64,000 bases of DNA from Burkholderiales bacterium. Its GTDB lineage: Bacteria; Pseudomonadota; Gammaproteobacteria; Burkholderiales; Burkholderiaceae_C. The stretch lies in NCBI GenBank assembly GCA_016000265.1, contig JAECRL010000002.1:124001-188000 (forward strand). The letters run 5' to 3'. The notes under the pieces were generated by a model that saw nothing but the letters and a program-made list of their open reading frames with translations, was not told where the DNA came from and did no database searches. A program made the translations under genes and the position numbers. Shown in pieces: positions 53,906-62,131 of this stretch (the stretch's first letter is position 1; every line of letters begins with the position of its first letter).

Positions 53906-55291
53906 ATGACCTCTTCTCCCTCCTTCGCCACGCTGCCCCTGTCCGAGGCCATGCAGGCGAACCTGCAAGCCCTGGGCTACGCAGAGATGACCCCCATCCA
54001 GGCCGCCAGCCTGCCGATCACCCTGGCTGGCAAGGACCTGATCGCCCAGGCCAAGACCGGCAGCGGCAAGACCGTCGCCTTCACGCTGCCCCTGCTGCAC
54101 ACGCTCGACGCCAGACGCTTCGCGGTGCAGGCCCTGGTGCTGTGCCCCACGCGCGAACTGGCCGACCAGGTCACCACCGAAATTCGCCGCGTGGCGCGGG
54201 CCGAAGACAACGTCAAGGTGCTGACCCTGTGCGGCGGCAACCCCATCCGCCCGCAGACCGAGAGCCTGGCCCATGGCGCGCACATCATCGTGGGCACGCC
54301 GGGCCGGGTGCTCGACCACCTGGCGCGCGAAAGCCTCAACCTGGAGGCGCTGCAAACGCTGGTGCTCGACGAGGCCGACCGCATGCTGGACATGGGTTTT
54401 GCCGATGACATCGCGCAGGTGGTGGCGCACTGCCCGAAGCCGCGCCAGACGCTGCTGTTTTCGGCCACCTACCCCGAGGGCGTCGACAAGCTGGCGCGCC
54501 GCTTCATGCGCGATCCGCAAGAGGTCAAGCTGGCCGAGCGCCACGACACCAGCCGCATCCGCCAGCGTTTTTACGAGGTGAAAGAAGCCGAGCGCCTGCA
54601 CGCCGTGGGCCTGCTGCTCGACCACTTCCGCCCGGCCAGCACCCTGGCGTTTTGCAACACCAAGCAGCAGTGCCGCGACCTGGTGGCCGTGCTGCAGGCG
54701 CAGGGCATCGTCGCGCTTGAGCTGCACGGCGACCTCGACCAGCGCGACCGCGACCAGGTGCTGGTGCGCTTCGCCAACGGCAGCTGCAGCGTGCTGGTGG
54801 CCACCGACGTGGCCGCGCGCGGCCTGGACATCGCCCAGCTCGAAGCCGTCATCAACGTCGACATCACGCCCGACATCGAGGTGCACACCCACCGCGTGGG
54901 GCGCACCGGCCGCGCGGGCGAGTCGGGCTGGGCCTTCAGCCTGGCCAGCATGGACGAGATGGGCCGCGTGGGCCGCATCGACCAGATGCAGGGCCGCGCC
55001 AGCGAATGGCACCCCTTGAGCGAGCTCACCCCGTCGACCGAGCGCGAGCCGCTGCGTCCACCACGCGTGACGCTGCAGATCCTCGGTGGTCGCAAGGAAA
55101 AGATCCGCCCCGGCGACGTGCTGGGTGCGCTGACCAAGGACCTCGGCCTCGATGGCGCGCAGATCGGCAAGATCAACGTCAACGAGTTCTCGACTTACGT
55201 GGCGGTGGACCGCGCCATCGCCGACCAAGCCTTGAGGGGCCTGCAAGGCGGCAAGGTCAAGGGCAAGTCCGTGAAGGTGAGGGCACTGTGA
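53906..55291 (+). CDS. dbpA: ATP-dependent RNA helicase DbpA
   Basis: A 461-residue DEAD-box helicase. Q motif YAEMTPIQAASLP, motif I AKTGSGKT, Ia PTRELA, II DEAD, III SAT, V ATDVAARGLD and VI HRVGRTGRAG are all present. The C-terminal RNA-binding domain (VTLQILGGRKEKIRPGDVLG, GKINVNEFSTYVAVDR) is the DbpA type, which recognises helix 92 of 23S rRNA during large-subunit assembly. Its stop overlaps the start of the next helicase gene by 4 nt. Confidence 0.93.
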   Translation: MTSSPSFATLPLSEAMQANLQALGYAEMTPIQAASLPITLAGKDLIAQAKTGSGKTVAFTLPLLHTLDARRFAVQALVLCPTRELADQVTTEIRRVARAEDNVKVLTLCGGNPIRPQTESLAHGAHIIVGTPGRVLDHLARESLNLEALQTLVLDEADRMLDMGFADDIAQVVAHCPKPRQTLLFSATYPEGVDKLARRFMRDPQEVKLAERHDTSRIRQRFYEVKEAERLHAVGLLLDHFRPASTLAFCNTKQQCRDLVAVLQAQGIVALELHGDLDQRDRDQVLVRFANGSCSVLVATDVAARGLDIAQLEAVINVDITPDIEVHTHRVGRTGRAGESGWAFSLASMDEMGRVGRIDQMQGRASEWHPLSELTPSTEREPLRPPRVTLQILGGRKEKIRPGDVLGALTKDLGLDGAQIGKINVNEFSTYVAVDRAIADQALRGLQGGKVKGKSVKVRAL

Positions 55292-56640
55292 GCGACGACC
55301 TCATCCACGCCCCCCTCGCCTTCGCCGACCTCGGCCTGTCGCCCGCGCTGGTGCAGGTCACCGACGACGCCGGCTTCACCGACCCCACGCCGGTGCAGCG
55401 CGAGGCCATCCCGGCGGCGCTGTCCGGGCGCGACGTGCTGGCCCTGGCCTCCACCGGATCGGGCAAGACGCTGGCGTACGTGCTGCCCATCTTGCAGCAG
55501 GTCGAGGCGGCGTTCCAGCGCGCGCAGTCGGGTGACGCCCAGTCCGCTCGCGCGCCCCGCCAGGCCGCCTTGCACGCGCCCAAGCCCGAGCGCCGCCCCA
55601 CGCGCGCCCTCATCCTCGTGCCCACGCGCGAGCTGGCCTTGCAGGTCGGCGAGGCCCTCTCCGACATGTCCGCGCACCTGCAGGCGCCGCTGCGCTGGGG
55701 CTGCGTTTTCGGGGGCGTGTCCATCAACACCCAGATGCTGGGCTTGCGCGGTGGCGCCGACGTCGTGGTCGCCACCCCGGGGCGCCTGCTCGACCTCATC
55801 GAACACAACGCCCTGAGCCTCGACGGCGTGCAGACCCTGGTGCTCGACGAGGCCGACCGCCTGCTCGACAAGGGCTTCGAAGACGAACTCAATCGCGTGC
55901 TGGCCCTGCTGCCCAAGCGGCGTCAGCACCTGCTGCTGTCGGCCACCTTCGCGCCGGGCGTGGAGGCGCTGGCGCAGCAGCTGCTGCACGACGCGGTTCG
56001 CATCGACCAGCGCGCCGAGGCCATCTCCGTGCCCGACATCCAGCAGCGCGCCATCGTGGTGGACGCCCCCCAGCGCACGCCGCTGCTGCGCCACCTGATC
56101 GCGCAAGAGGGCTGGCGCCAGGTGCTGGTGTTCGTGGCCACGCGCTACGCCTGCAACCTGGTGGCGCACAAGCTGCAGAAGGCCGGCATCCAGGCCGCGG
56201 CCTTCCACGCCGACGCCAGCCAGGGCGCGCGCCGCGAGGTGCTGCGCGCCTTCAAGGCGGGTGAACTGCAGGTGGTGGTGGCCACCGACCTGGCTGCGCG
56301 CGGCATCGACATCGCGCAGCTGCCGGCGGTGGTCAACCACGACCTGCCGCGCTCACCCGACGACCACATCCACCGCATCGGCCGCACCGCGCGTGCGGGC
56401 CACAGCGGCGTGGCGGTGAGCTTCGTCAGCGCCGACACGGAGGCGCACTTCCGCCTGATCGAAAAACGCCAGGGCCTGCGCGTGCCGCGCGAGCAGGTGG
56501 CGGGCTTCGAGCCCACGCAGGTGGCGCCCACCACCGCGCCGTCGCCGACCGACCCGGACGGCACCGGCGGCGTCAAGGGCAAGCGCAAGAGCAAGAAGGA
56601 CAAGCTGCGCGAGGCGCATGGGAAAATGACGCCCTCCTGA
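55288..56640 (+). CDS. DEAD-box RNA helicase, RhlE-like
   Basis: A 450-residue DEAD-box protein. The Q motif FTDPTPVQREAIP, motif I ASTGSGKT, DEAD, SAT, ATDLAARGID and HRIGRTARAG are intact. Between motifs I and Ia there is an inserted Ala/Arg/Pro-rich stretch of about 30 residues (AQSGDAQSARAPRQ). A short basic tail (KGKRKSKKDKLREAHGK) replaces the DbpA-type RNA-binding domain. The GTG start overlaps the dbpA stop as GTGA, so expression is coupled to dbpA. The neighbouring ribosome-assembly helicase suggests a similar role. Confidence 0.88.
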   Translation: MSDDLIHAPLAFADLGLSPALVQVTDDAGFTDPTPVQREAIPAALSGRDVLALASTGSGKTLAYVLPILQQVEAAFQRAQSGDAQSARAPRQAALHAPKPERRPTRALILVPTRELALQVGEALSDMSAHLQAPLRWGCVFGGVSINTQMLGLRGGADVVVATPGRLLDLIEHNALSLDGVQTLVLDEADRLLDKGFEDELNRVLALLPKRRQHLLLSATFAPGVEALAQQLLHDAVRIDQRAEAISVPDIQQRAIVVDAPQRTPLLRHLIAQEGWRQVLVFVATRYACNLVAHKLQKAGIQAAAFHADASQGARREVLRAFKAGELQVVVATDLAARGIDIAQLPAVVNHDLPRSPDDHIHRIGRTARAGHSGVAVSFVSADTEAHFRLIEKRQGLRVPREQVAGFEPTQVAPTTAPSPTDPDGTGGVKGKRKSKKDKLREAHGKMTPS

Positions 56641-56658
56641 ACCCCAAGGCGTCCCGCG

Positions 56659-57564
56659 GTGATCGTTCGACCCAAGCCCAACTGGCTGCGCATGCTGTTC
56701 GTCTGGCGGGGCTCGGTCCTCTCCAAGATCATCCCGCAGCTGCTGTTCACGACCGCCTTGTCGGCCCTGGTCGTGGTCTTCCACGGTGAGCTGCTCAACC
56801 GCAAGATCACGCTGACGGCGGTGCCGTTCTCGCTGGTGGGCGTGGCGCTGGCCATCTTCCTGGGCTTTCGCAACAGCGCCAGCTACGACCGCTACTGGGA
56901 GGCCCGCAAGCTCTGGGGCAAGTTGCTGGTGAGCAGCCGCGACGCCCTGCGTCAGCACATCGCCTTCGGGGGCACCGAGCCCCGGCTGTTTGCCCGCGGC
57001 CTGGCCGCCTACGTGCACGCCGTGCGCCACCAGCTGCGCAGCACCTCCCCTGAGGCTGACCTGCGGCGCCTGCTGCCCCGCGACGTGGCCGAGCAGGCCT
57101 GCCGCCAGCGCACCCCCACGCTCTTCCTCATGATGCGGCTGGCGCAGCAGCTTCAGGCCCAGCGCGAGTCGGGCGCGCTCGACCCCATCCTGGCCAGTTC
57201 GCTGGACCGCTCACTGGGCGAGCTCAACGAGGCGCAGGGCGGCTGCGAGCGCATCGCGTCCACGCCTTTGCCCTTCACCTACTCGGTGATCCTGCACCGC
57301 ACGGTCTACCTGTACTGCCTGCTGCTGCCCTTCGGGCTGCTCGACTCCATCGGCGTCATGACGCCCGTGATGGTGTGCTTCGTGGCCTACACCTTCTTCG
57401 CCATCGAGGCCCTGAGCGACGAGATCGAAGAGCCCTTCGGCACCTTGCCCAACGACCTGGCGCTGGAGGCCATGTCCATCCACATCGAGGCGACCCTGCT
57501 GGAGATGGCCGGCGAGACCGAGCTGCCCCCGCCGAGCCGGCCCGTCAAGCACGTGCTGACCTGA
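56659..57564 (+). CDS. Bestrophin-like (YneE) ion channel family protein
   Basis: A 301-residue membrane protein with the bacterial bestrophin pattern: an N-terminal WLRMLFVWRGSVLSKIIPQL, VALAIFLGFRNSASYDRYWE-type block (LGFRNSASYDRYWEARKLWG) and a C-terminal hydrophobic pair (YLYCLLLPFGLLDSIG, PVMVCFVAYTFFAIEALSDE) followed by EIEEPFGTLPNDLAL. Bacterial homologues conduct ions across the inner membrane. GTG start 18 nt after the helicase stop. Convergent with the small cysteine protein gene. Confidence 0.9.
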   Translation: MIVRPKPNWLRMLFVWRGSVLSKIIPQLLFTTALSALVVVFHGELLNRKITLTAVPFSLVGVALAIFLGFRNSASYDRYWEARKLWGKLLVSSRDALRQHIAFGGTEPRLFARGLAAYVHAVRHQLRSTSPEADLRRLLPRDVAEQACRQRTPTLFLMMRLAQQLQAQRESGALDPILASSLDRSLGELNEAQGGCERIASTPLPFTYSVILHRTVYLYCLLLPFGLLDSIGVMTPVMVCFVAYTFFAIEALSDEIEEPFGTLPNDLALEAMSIHIEATLLEMAGETELPPPSRPVKHVLT

Positions 57565-57587
57565 GCTGAGCTGGGTTGAGGGGGGCG

Positions 57588-57797
57588 TCAGCGCGGGGCC
57601 TGGGTGGCCTGGACTGCCCGACGCGCCTGCCAGGCCCGCAAGGCCTGTCGGTGTTCGTCCATGGCCAGGTCGTGCGCGTCGAAGATGCACGGGTCGCAGC
57701 CGCTGCCGCAGCAGGCGTTGAGGTCCGGTGGCTCGGGTGCCTGGGGCATCGGGTCCGGGTCGTCGTCGAGGGCAGGGGGGGCGGGCAAGGGGTTCAT
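57588..57797 (-). CDS. Small oxidoreductase-like domain protein
   Basis: A 69-residue protein. A Pro/Asp-rich N-terminus (PPALDDDPDPMPQAPEPPD) leads to LNACCGSGCDPCIFD, the CC-x-x-x-C-x-x-C cluster of the oxidoreductase-like (OXLD1-type) domain, then a charged helix. The cysteines could bind metal or an Fe-S cluster; activity is unproven. The ATG overlaps the stop of the histidine kinase gene (ATGA) on the same strand, an unexpected coupling. Confidence 0.8.
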   Translation of the reverse strand: MNPLPAPPALDDDPDPMPQAPEPPDLNACCGSGCDPCIFDAHDLAMDEHRQALRAWQARRAVQATQAPR

Positions 57798-59686
57798 GGC
57801 GAGATTTTCTCGCAGCCGCCGGCCCCTGGCGCGCGCAGGGTGAAGTGAAACCGCGCGCCTTGGCCCGCCGGTGATTCGGCCCACACGCGGCCACCGTGGC
57901 GCTGGATGACCCGGCGCACGATGGACAGCCCCACGCCCGTCCCTGGGAACTGGGAGGCGCCATGCAGCCGCTGGAACACCCCGAACAGCCGCTCGCGCTG
58001 GGCCTCGTCGAAGCCCGCGCCGTTGTCGGCCACCGTGAACACGACCTCGTCGCCCTGAGCCTGCGCCTGCACGTCGATGCGGGGGGCGGCCACCTTGGAC
58101 GAGAACTTCACCGCGTTGGACAGCAGGTTGCTCCACACCTGGCGCAGCATCACCGGGTCACCGGAGAGCGTGGGCAAGGGCCCAACCTGCACCTCGGGGA
58201 AGGCCACCGACCCGATGCGCAACTGCGCCGTGACCTCGCGCACCAGCGCGGCGTGGTCCACCGGTTCCATCGCGATGTCGCGCTGCTCGACCATGGCCAG
58301 CGTCAGCAACTCGGCCGACAGCTGCTTGAGGCGATCGCACTCCTGTGCCACGGCCTGGATGACGTGGGTGGTGTGGGCCGGCAGGTGGCCTTCGTCGCCC
58401 GTCACCGTCTGCCTGAGCAACTGAGCCATCGAGCCCAGCGGGCCCTGGATGTCGTGCGAAACGCTGCGGCTGAAGCCTCGCAGGTCGTCATTGGCCAGGC
58501 GCAGGGAGGCGGTGCGCTCTTGCACACGCGACTCCAGCGCCCCGTTCAAGGCGGTCAGCGCCTCCTCGCGCTTCTGAAGGTCGGACAGCAGCGTGGCCAG
58601 CGTGTGCGCCAGCCGGTCCACCTCGTCGTGCGGGGTGGGCGCACCGCTGTCGGGCAACATGGTTTGCGCCTGAGCCGCCACCCGCCGCAGTGGGCGCGTC
58701 AGCCGGTCGGCCAGCAGCCAGCCCAGGGCCCCGAACAAGGCGGTGCCCAGCACGCTCAGCCAGATCAGGCGGCGCTCCAGCGCGATGGCCGGCGCCAGGG
58801 CGAGCGCTTCGGGTTGGCGCACCACCACCACCCAGCCCATGCCGGGGTAGTCGCCCATGGGCTTGCTCGCGCTGGCGGCGCTCAGGTAGGTGCGCCCGTC
58901 CGACCAGCGCAGGCTGCGCGCGGCCCCCAGCAAGCCCGCCACCTCCGCCGCCGACGCCGGGTTCAGCGCCGGCTCCCGGGGGCCCAGCTCGATGGCGCCC
59001 TCGCGGTTGACCAGCAGGATCTCGATGCCGCGGCGCGCCACCTCTCCGGCCATGGCCTCCTGCCTGCGCTCTTCGGCCCAGGCCCAGCTCAGGTGCGCCC
59101 CGATGACGCCCACCGTCTGGCCGCGCACGCGCAAGGGCCCCGAGACGTCCACGAAGCGCAGCGGCTCGCCCGCGGTGCCCGAAGGCAGCAGCGTGGCCAG
59201 CAGCTTGGCCTCGTGCACGTCGAGCACGCTGGTGCGGTTGAGTCCCTTGATGAACCAGGGGCGTTGCTTGACGTTCACCGACTCCAGCAGGCCCCCGGTG
59301 GCCGCCAGCACCGTGCCGTCCAGCCCCGCCACCCCGATCCAGCTGTGGTGGCGGCTGGATCGCTTCAAACGCTCCAGCACCGTGCGCCATCGAGCGGGGG
59401 CCGGGTTCAGGTCCATCAACTCATGCAACTGGGTCAGCTGATCGATGTCGCGGTGGCGCACGGCCATGTCGGCGTCCAGCCGCTGGGCCAGCCGGTCGCC
59501 CAGCTGCTGCAGGGCAAGCGTGGTGTCGCGCTCGCTTTGCTGGCGCGCATCCCGCGCGGACAGCAGGCCCACCGCCACGAACAGCACGATGGCCAGGGCC
59601 GAAAACGCCACCCCGATGCGCAAGCGCGCCCCGCCCATGCGTGCCCCGCCCATGCGCTCGCCTGCACGCCATGGCAAGTTCACCAT
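57794..59686 (-). CDS. Sensor histidine kinase with periplasmic Cache domain
   Basis: A 630-residue membrane kinase: an N-terminal helix (IGVAFSALAIVLFVAVGLLS), a double-Cache-like periplasmic sensor (~45-300, with SWIGVAGLDGTVLAATGG and QRPWFIKGL), a second helix (LIWLSVLGTALFGALGWLLA), HAMP ([15 protein letters not shown]), HisKA with His411 in SVSHDIQGPLGSM, and HATPase with NLLSNAVKFSS, DNGAGFD and GTGVGLSIV. No partner response regulator is adjacent. The ATG start lies within a basic N-terminus with repeated RMGGA units. It overlaps the following small cysteine-protein gene by 4 nt. Confidence 0.92.
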   Translation of the reverse strand: MVNLPWRAGERMGGARMGGARLRIGVAFSALAIVLFVAVGLLSARDARQQSERDTTLALQQLGDRLAQRLDADMAVRHRDIDQLTQLHELMDLNPAPARWRTVLERLKRSSRHHSWIGVAGLDGTVLAATGGLLESVNVKQRPWFIKGLNRTSVLDVHEAKLLATLLPSGTAGEPLRFVDVSGPLRVRGQTVGVIGAHLSWAWAEERRQEAMAGEVARRGIEILLVNREGAIELGPREPALNPASAAEVAGLLGAARSLRWSDGRTYLSAASASKPMGDYPGMGWVVVVRQPEALALAPAIALERRLIWLSVLGTALFGALGWLLADRLTRPLRRVAAQAQTMLPDSGAPTPHDEVDRLAHTLATLLSDLQKREEALTALNGALESRVQERTASLRLANDDLRGFSRSVSHDIQGPLGSMAQLLRQTVTGDEGHLPAHTTHVIQAVAQECDRLKQLSAELLTLAMVEQRDIAMEPVDHAALVREVTAQLRIGSVAFPEVQVGPLPTLSGDPVMLRQVWSNLLSNAVKFSSKVAAPRIDVQAQAQGDEVVFTVADNGAGFDEAQRERLFGVFQRLHGASQFPGTGVGLSIVRRVIQRHGGRVWAESPAGQGARFHFTLRAPGAGGCEKISP

Positions 59687-59833
59687 CGGTCAGCCCCTCG
59701 CTGTGAGACTTCGTTGTGTGGGTCGTCAGGGGTGTCACCTGGACACCGGAGGGCATCTTAGGCCGGGGCCTTGGGGCTTGGCAATGAGGTGTTTCTCACC
59801 CCCGCGGGGTGCTGTTTGTCGTTGGCGCGCCCC

Positions 59834-60760
59834 TCACAGCCCGCCCAGCTTGAGCCGGTTGGCGTGCGCGATGTAGAACGCCACGGGGCTCGGCGCGAAG
59901 GGCCCGATCAGGCCCAGCACCTGGTTGATCTCGTCGAGGTGGTTCCAGGGGTAGTTGTCGCGGATGACGCGTCCCCAGCGGCTGGAGCAGCGCGTCACCG
60001 CGCCATCGCTTTCTTCGCCTCGCATGGACAGGCTGCCCAGTTTGAGCAAGGCGTCGGAGGGGTCCAGCAAGTTGGTGACCTGGCGGGTGCCTGAGTAGGA
60101 GTACCACCGGATGGTGTGCCCGCCCACGGCGCTCGTCTCCGGGCCTTGTCCGCAGGGGCTGAAGGGGGCGCCTGCCGGGAATCGTGCGTTGAACCTGGCG
60201 GCGCCTTCGGTGCTCAGGGAGGTGGTGGCGGCCGCCACCGAGGCGCTGTCGGGCGACGGCGTGCCCGTGAGGTAGCCCAGCAGTTTCATGACGGGCGTGA
60301 GGGTCAGGGACGACAGGCCTGCCGGCTGGTTCAGCAGCCCGCCTTCGTCGAACAAGGGCGTGCCCTGGTGGGCCCCTGCCAGCGAACTGGCGCTGGCCAC
60401 CCTGTGCGGCAGCACGTTGGCGGCGTACCGCACCGTGGGGCCTCCGTGGCTGTGGCCGAGCAGGTTGAATTTCTCGACCCGGTCACGCGCCGCCCATTCC
60501 TGGAGTTGGCGCACCAGCTCCTCGCCTCGGAACTCGGTGGTTTGGGCGGGGTTGACTCGCGCGATGTAGACGGTGGCGCCTTCCTTGCGCAAGGCCTCGG
60601 GGATCCCATAGAAGTAATCGACCCCGAGGAGGCTCTCGAAGCCCGTGAACCCGTGCACCAGCACGATGGGGTGGCGCATGCGGGCGGCGTCTCCCGCCCA
60701 AGCGGTGACGCACATCAAAGCAGACAAGATCAAGGCGGCGAGGCGGGGCATGGTGGGCAT
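59834..60760 (-). CDS. Secreted triacylglycerol lipase, family I
   Basis: A 308-residue exported lipase related to Pseudomonas and Burkholderia LipA. The signal peptide ends near VTAWA. HGFTGFESLLGVDYFYGI forms the oxyanion region, nucleophile Ser104 is in GHSHGG, Asp252 in SDGAVTRCSS and His274 in NHLDEINQVLG. Cys203 and Cys258 match the single disulphide of the Pseudomonas-type enzymes. Such lipases leave the cell by the T2SS, which is present here. They usually need the foldase Lif, and no lif gene is next to this one. An ATG three codons later (60751) is an alternative start. The 147-bp gap towards the kinase gene holds only small inverted repeats. Confidence 0.92.
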   Translation of the reverse strand: MPTMPRLAALILSALMCVTAWAGDAARMRHPIVLVHGFTGFESLLGVDYFYGIPEALRKEGATVYIARVNPAQTTEFRGEELVRQLQEWAARDRVEKFNLLGHSHGGPTVRYAANVLPHRVASASSLAGAHQGTPLFDEGGLLNQPAGLSSLTLTPVMKLLGYLTGTPSPDSASVAAATTSLSTEGAARFNARFPAGAPFSPCGQGPETSAVGGHTIRWYSYSGTRQVTNLLDPSDALLKLGSLSMRGEESDGAVTRCSSRWGRVIRDNYPWNHLDEINQVLGLIGPFAPSPVAFYIAHANRLKLGGL

Positions 60761-60852
60761 GGGTCATTCGTTTGAAACGGACGCCAGTCTCGCCACGAGG
60801 GGGCGCTCAGGGATCGGTGTTTATCCTCGTTGTTGACCTTGGGCGCCAAAAT

Positions 60853-60868
60853 GGTACGACTTCGTACC
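60853..60868. promoter_or_regulatory. Perfect palindrome upstream of the lipase gene (candidate operator)
   Basis: GGTACGA (60853-60859), CT, TCGTACC (60862-60868): 7-bp perfect arms in the 148-bp gap between the end of gcdH and the lipase start, 92 bp before the lipase ATG. Size and symmetry suit a TetR-type or similar dimeric regulator. Which protein binds it is unknown. Confidence 0.4.
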
Positions 60869-60908
60869 TGTTTGAATGACCGGCCTCCAGGGGTCAGCGG
60901 TCTGAGGC

Positions 60909-62102
60909 TCAGAAGAAGGCCTGGATGCCCGTTTGAGCCCGTCCCAGGATCAAGGCATGCACGTCGTGCGTGCCCTCGTAGGTGTTGACCACCTCCAGGT
61001 TGACCAGGTGGCGCGCCACGCCGAACTCGTCGCTGATGCCGTTGCCGCCCATCATGTCGCGGGCCAGTCGGGCGATGTCCAGCGCCTTGCCGCAGTTGTT
61101 GCGCTTCATGATGGAGGTGACCTCGACGGCGGCCGTGCCTTCGTCCTTCATGCGGCCCAGTCGCAGGCTGCCTTGCAGGCCCAGGGCGATCTCGGTCTGC
61201 ATGTCGGCCAGCTTCTTCTGGATGAGCTGGTTGGCGGCCAGCGGGCGGCCGAACTGCTGGCGGTCGAGCACGTACTGGCGCGCGCGGAACCAGCAGTCTT
61301 CGGCCGCGCCCATGGCGCCCCACGAGATGCCGTAGCGCGCGCTGTTGAGGCACGTGAAGGGGCCTTTGAGGCCGCGCACCTCGGGGAAGGCGTTCTCTTC
61401 GGGCACGAAGACGTCGTCCATCACGATCTCGCCGGTGATGCTGGCGCGCAGGCCCACCTTGCCGTGGATGGTGGGGGCGCTCAGGCCCTTCCAACCTTTT
61501 TCCAGCACGAAGCCGCGGATCTGGTCCTTGCCGTTTTCGTTGAACTGCGCCCACACCACGAACACATCGGCGATCGGTGAGTTGCTGATCCACATCTTGC
61601 TGCCGCGCAGCGTGTAGCCGCCGTCCACCTGGGTGGCGCGCGTGAGCATGCTGGCCGGGTCGGAGCCGTGATTGGGCTCGGTGAGGCCAAAGCAGCCGAT
61701 GAACTCGCCGGTGGCCAGCTTGGGCAGGTACTTGCGCTTGGTGGCTTCGTTGCCGAATTCGTTGATCGGCACCATCACCAGTGATGACTGCACGCTCATC
61801 ATCGAGCGGTAGCCGCTGTCCACGCGTTCCACCTCGCGCGCGATCAGGCCGTAGCTCACGTAGCTCAGGCCCGCGCCGCCGTACTCGGTCGGGATGGTGG
61901 CGCCCAGCAGGCCCAGCTCGCCCATCTCGCGGAAGATGGCCGGGTCGGTCTGCTCGTTGCGAAAGGCCAGGGTCACGCGTGGCAGCAGCTTGCCTTGCGC
62001 GTAGTCGCGCGCGGCGTCCTTGATCATGCGCTCTTCCTGCGTGAGCTGGTCGTCCAGCAGCAGGGGGTCGGCCCAGTTGAAGGTGGCTTTGCTGGTGCTC
62101 AT
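60909..62102 (-). CDS. gcdH: Glutaryl-CoA dehydrogenase
   Basis: A 397-residue FAD-dependent acyl-CoA dehydrogenase that oxidatively decarboxylates glutaryl-CoA to crotonyl-CoA in lysine, tryptophan and aromatic degradation. [19 protein letters not shown] at the N-terminus, [17 protein letters not shown] and the C-terminal [20 protein letters not shown] with the catalytic Glu in YEGTHD identify this subfamily. R in the SARYGI region ([11 protein letters not shown]) is typical. The acyl-CoA ligase gene ends 29 nt upstream on the same strand. Confidence 0.94.
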   Translation of the reverse strand: MSTSKATFNWADPLLLDDQLTQEERMIKDAARDYAQGKLLPRVTLAFRNEQTDPAIFREMGELGLLGATIPTEYGGAGLSYVSYGLIAREVERVDSGYRSMMSVQSSLVMVPINEFGNEATKRKYLPKLATGEFIGCFGLTEPNHGSDPASMLTRATQVDGGYTLRGSKMWISNSPIADVFVVWAQFNENGKDQIRGFVLEKGWKGLSAPTIHGKVGLRASITGEIVMDDVFVPEENAFPEVRGLKGPFTCLNSARYGISWGAMGAAEDCWFRARQYVLDRQQFGRPLAANQLIQKKLADMQTEIALGLQGSLRLGRMKDEGTAAVEVTSIMKRNNCGKALDIARLARDMMGGNGISDEFGVARHLVNLEVVNTYEGTHDVHALILGRAQTGIQAFF

Positions 62103-62131
62103 GTGGGGTCTCGCTTGTGTTCTGTTGGGGT

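Noticed and set aside
59797..59811. CACCCC-CGC-GGGGTG hairpin just beyond the lipase stop.
   Set aside because: No T tract follows on the minus strand, so it does not meet the pattern of an intrinsic terminator. It may still slow transcription.
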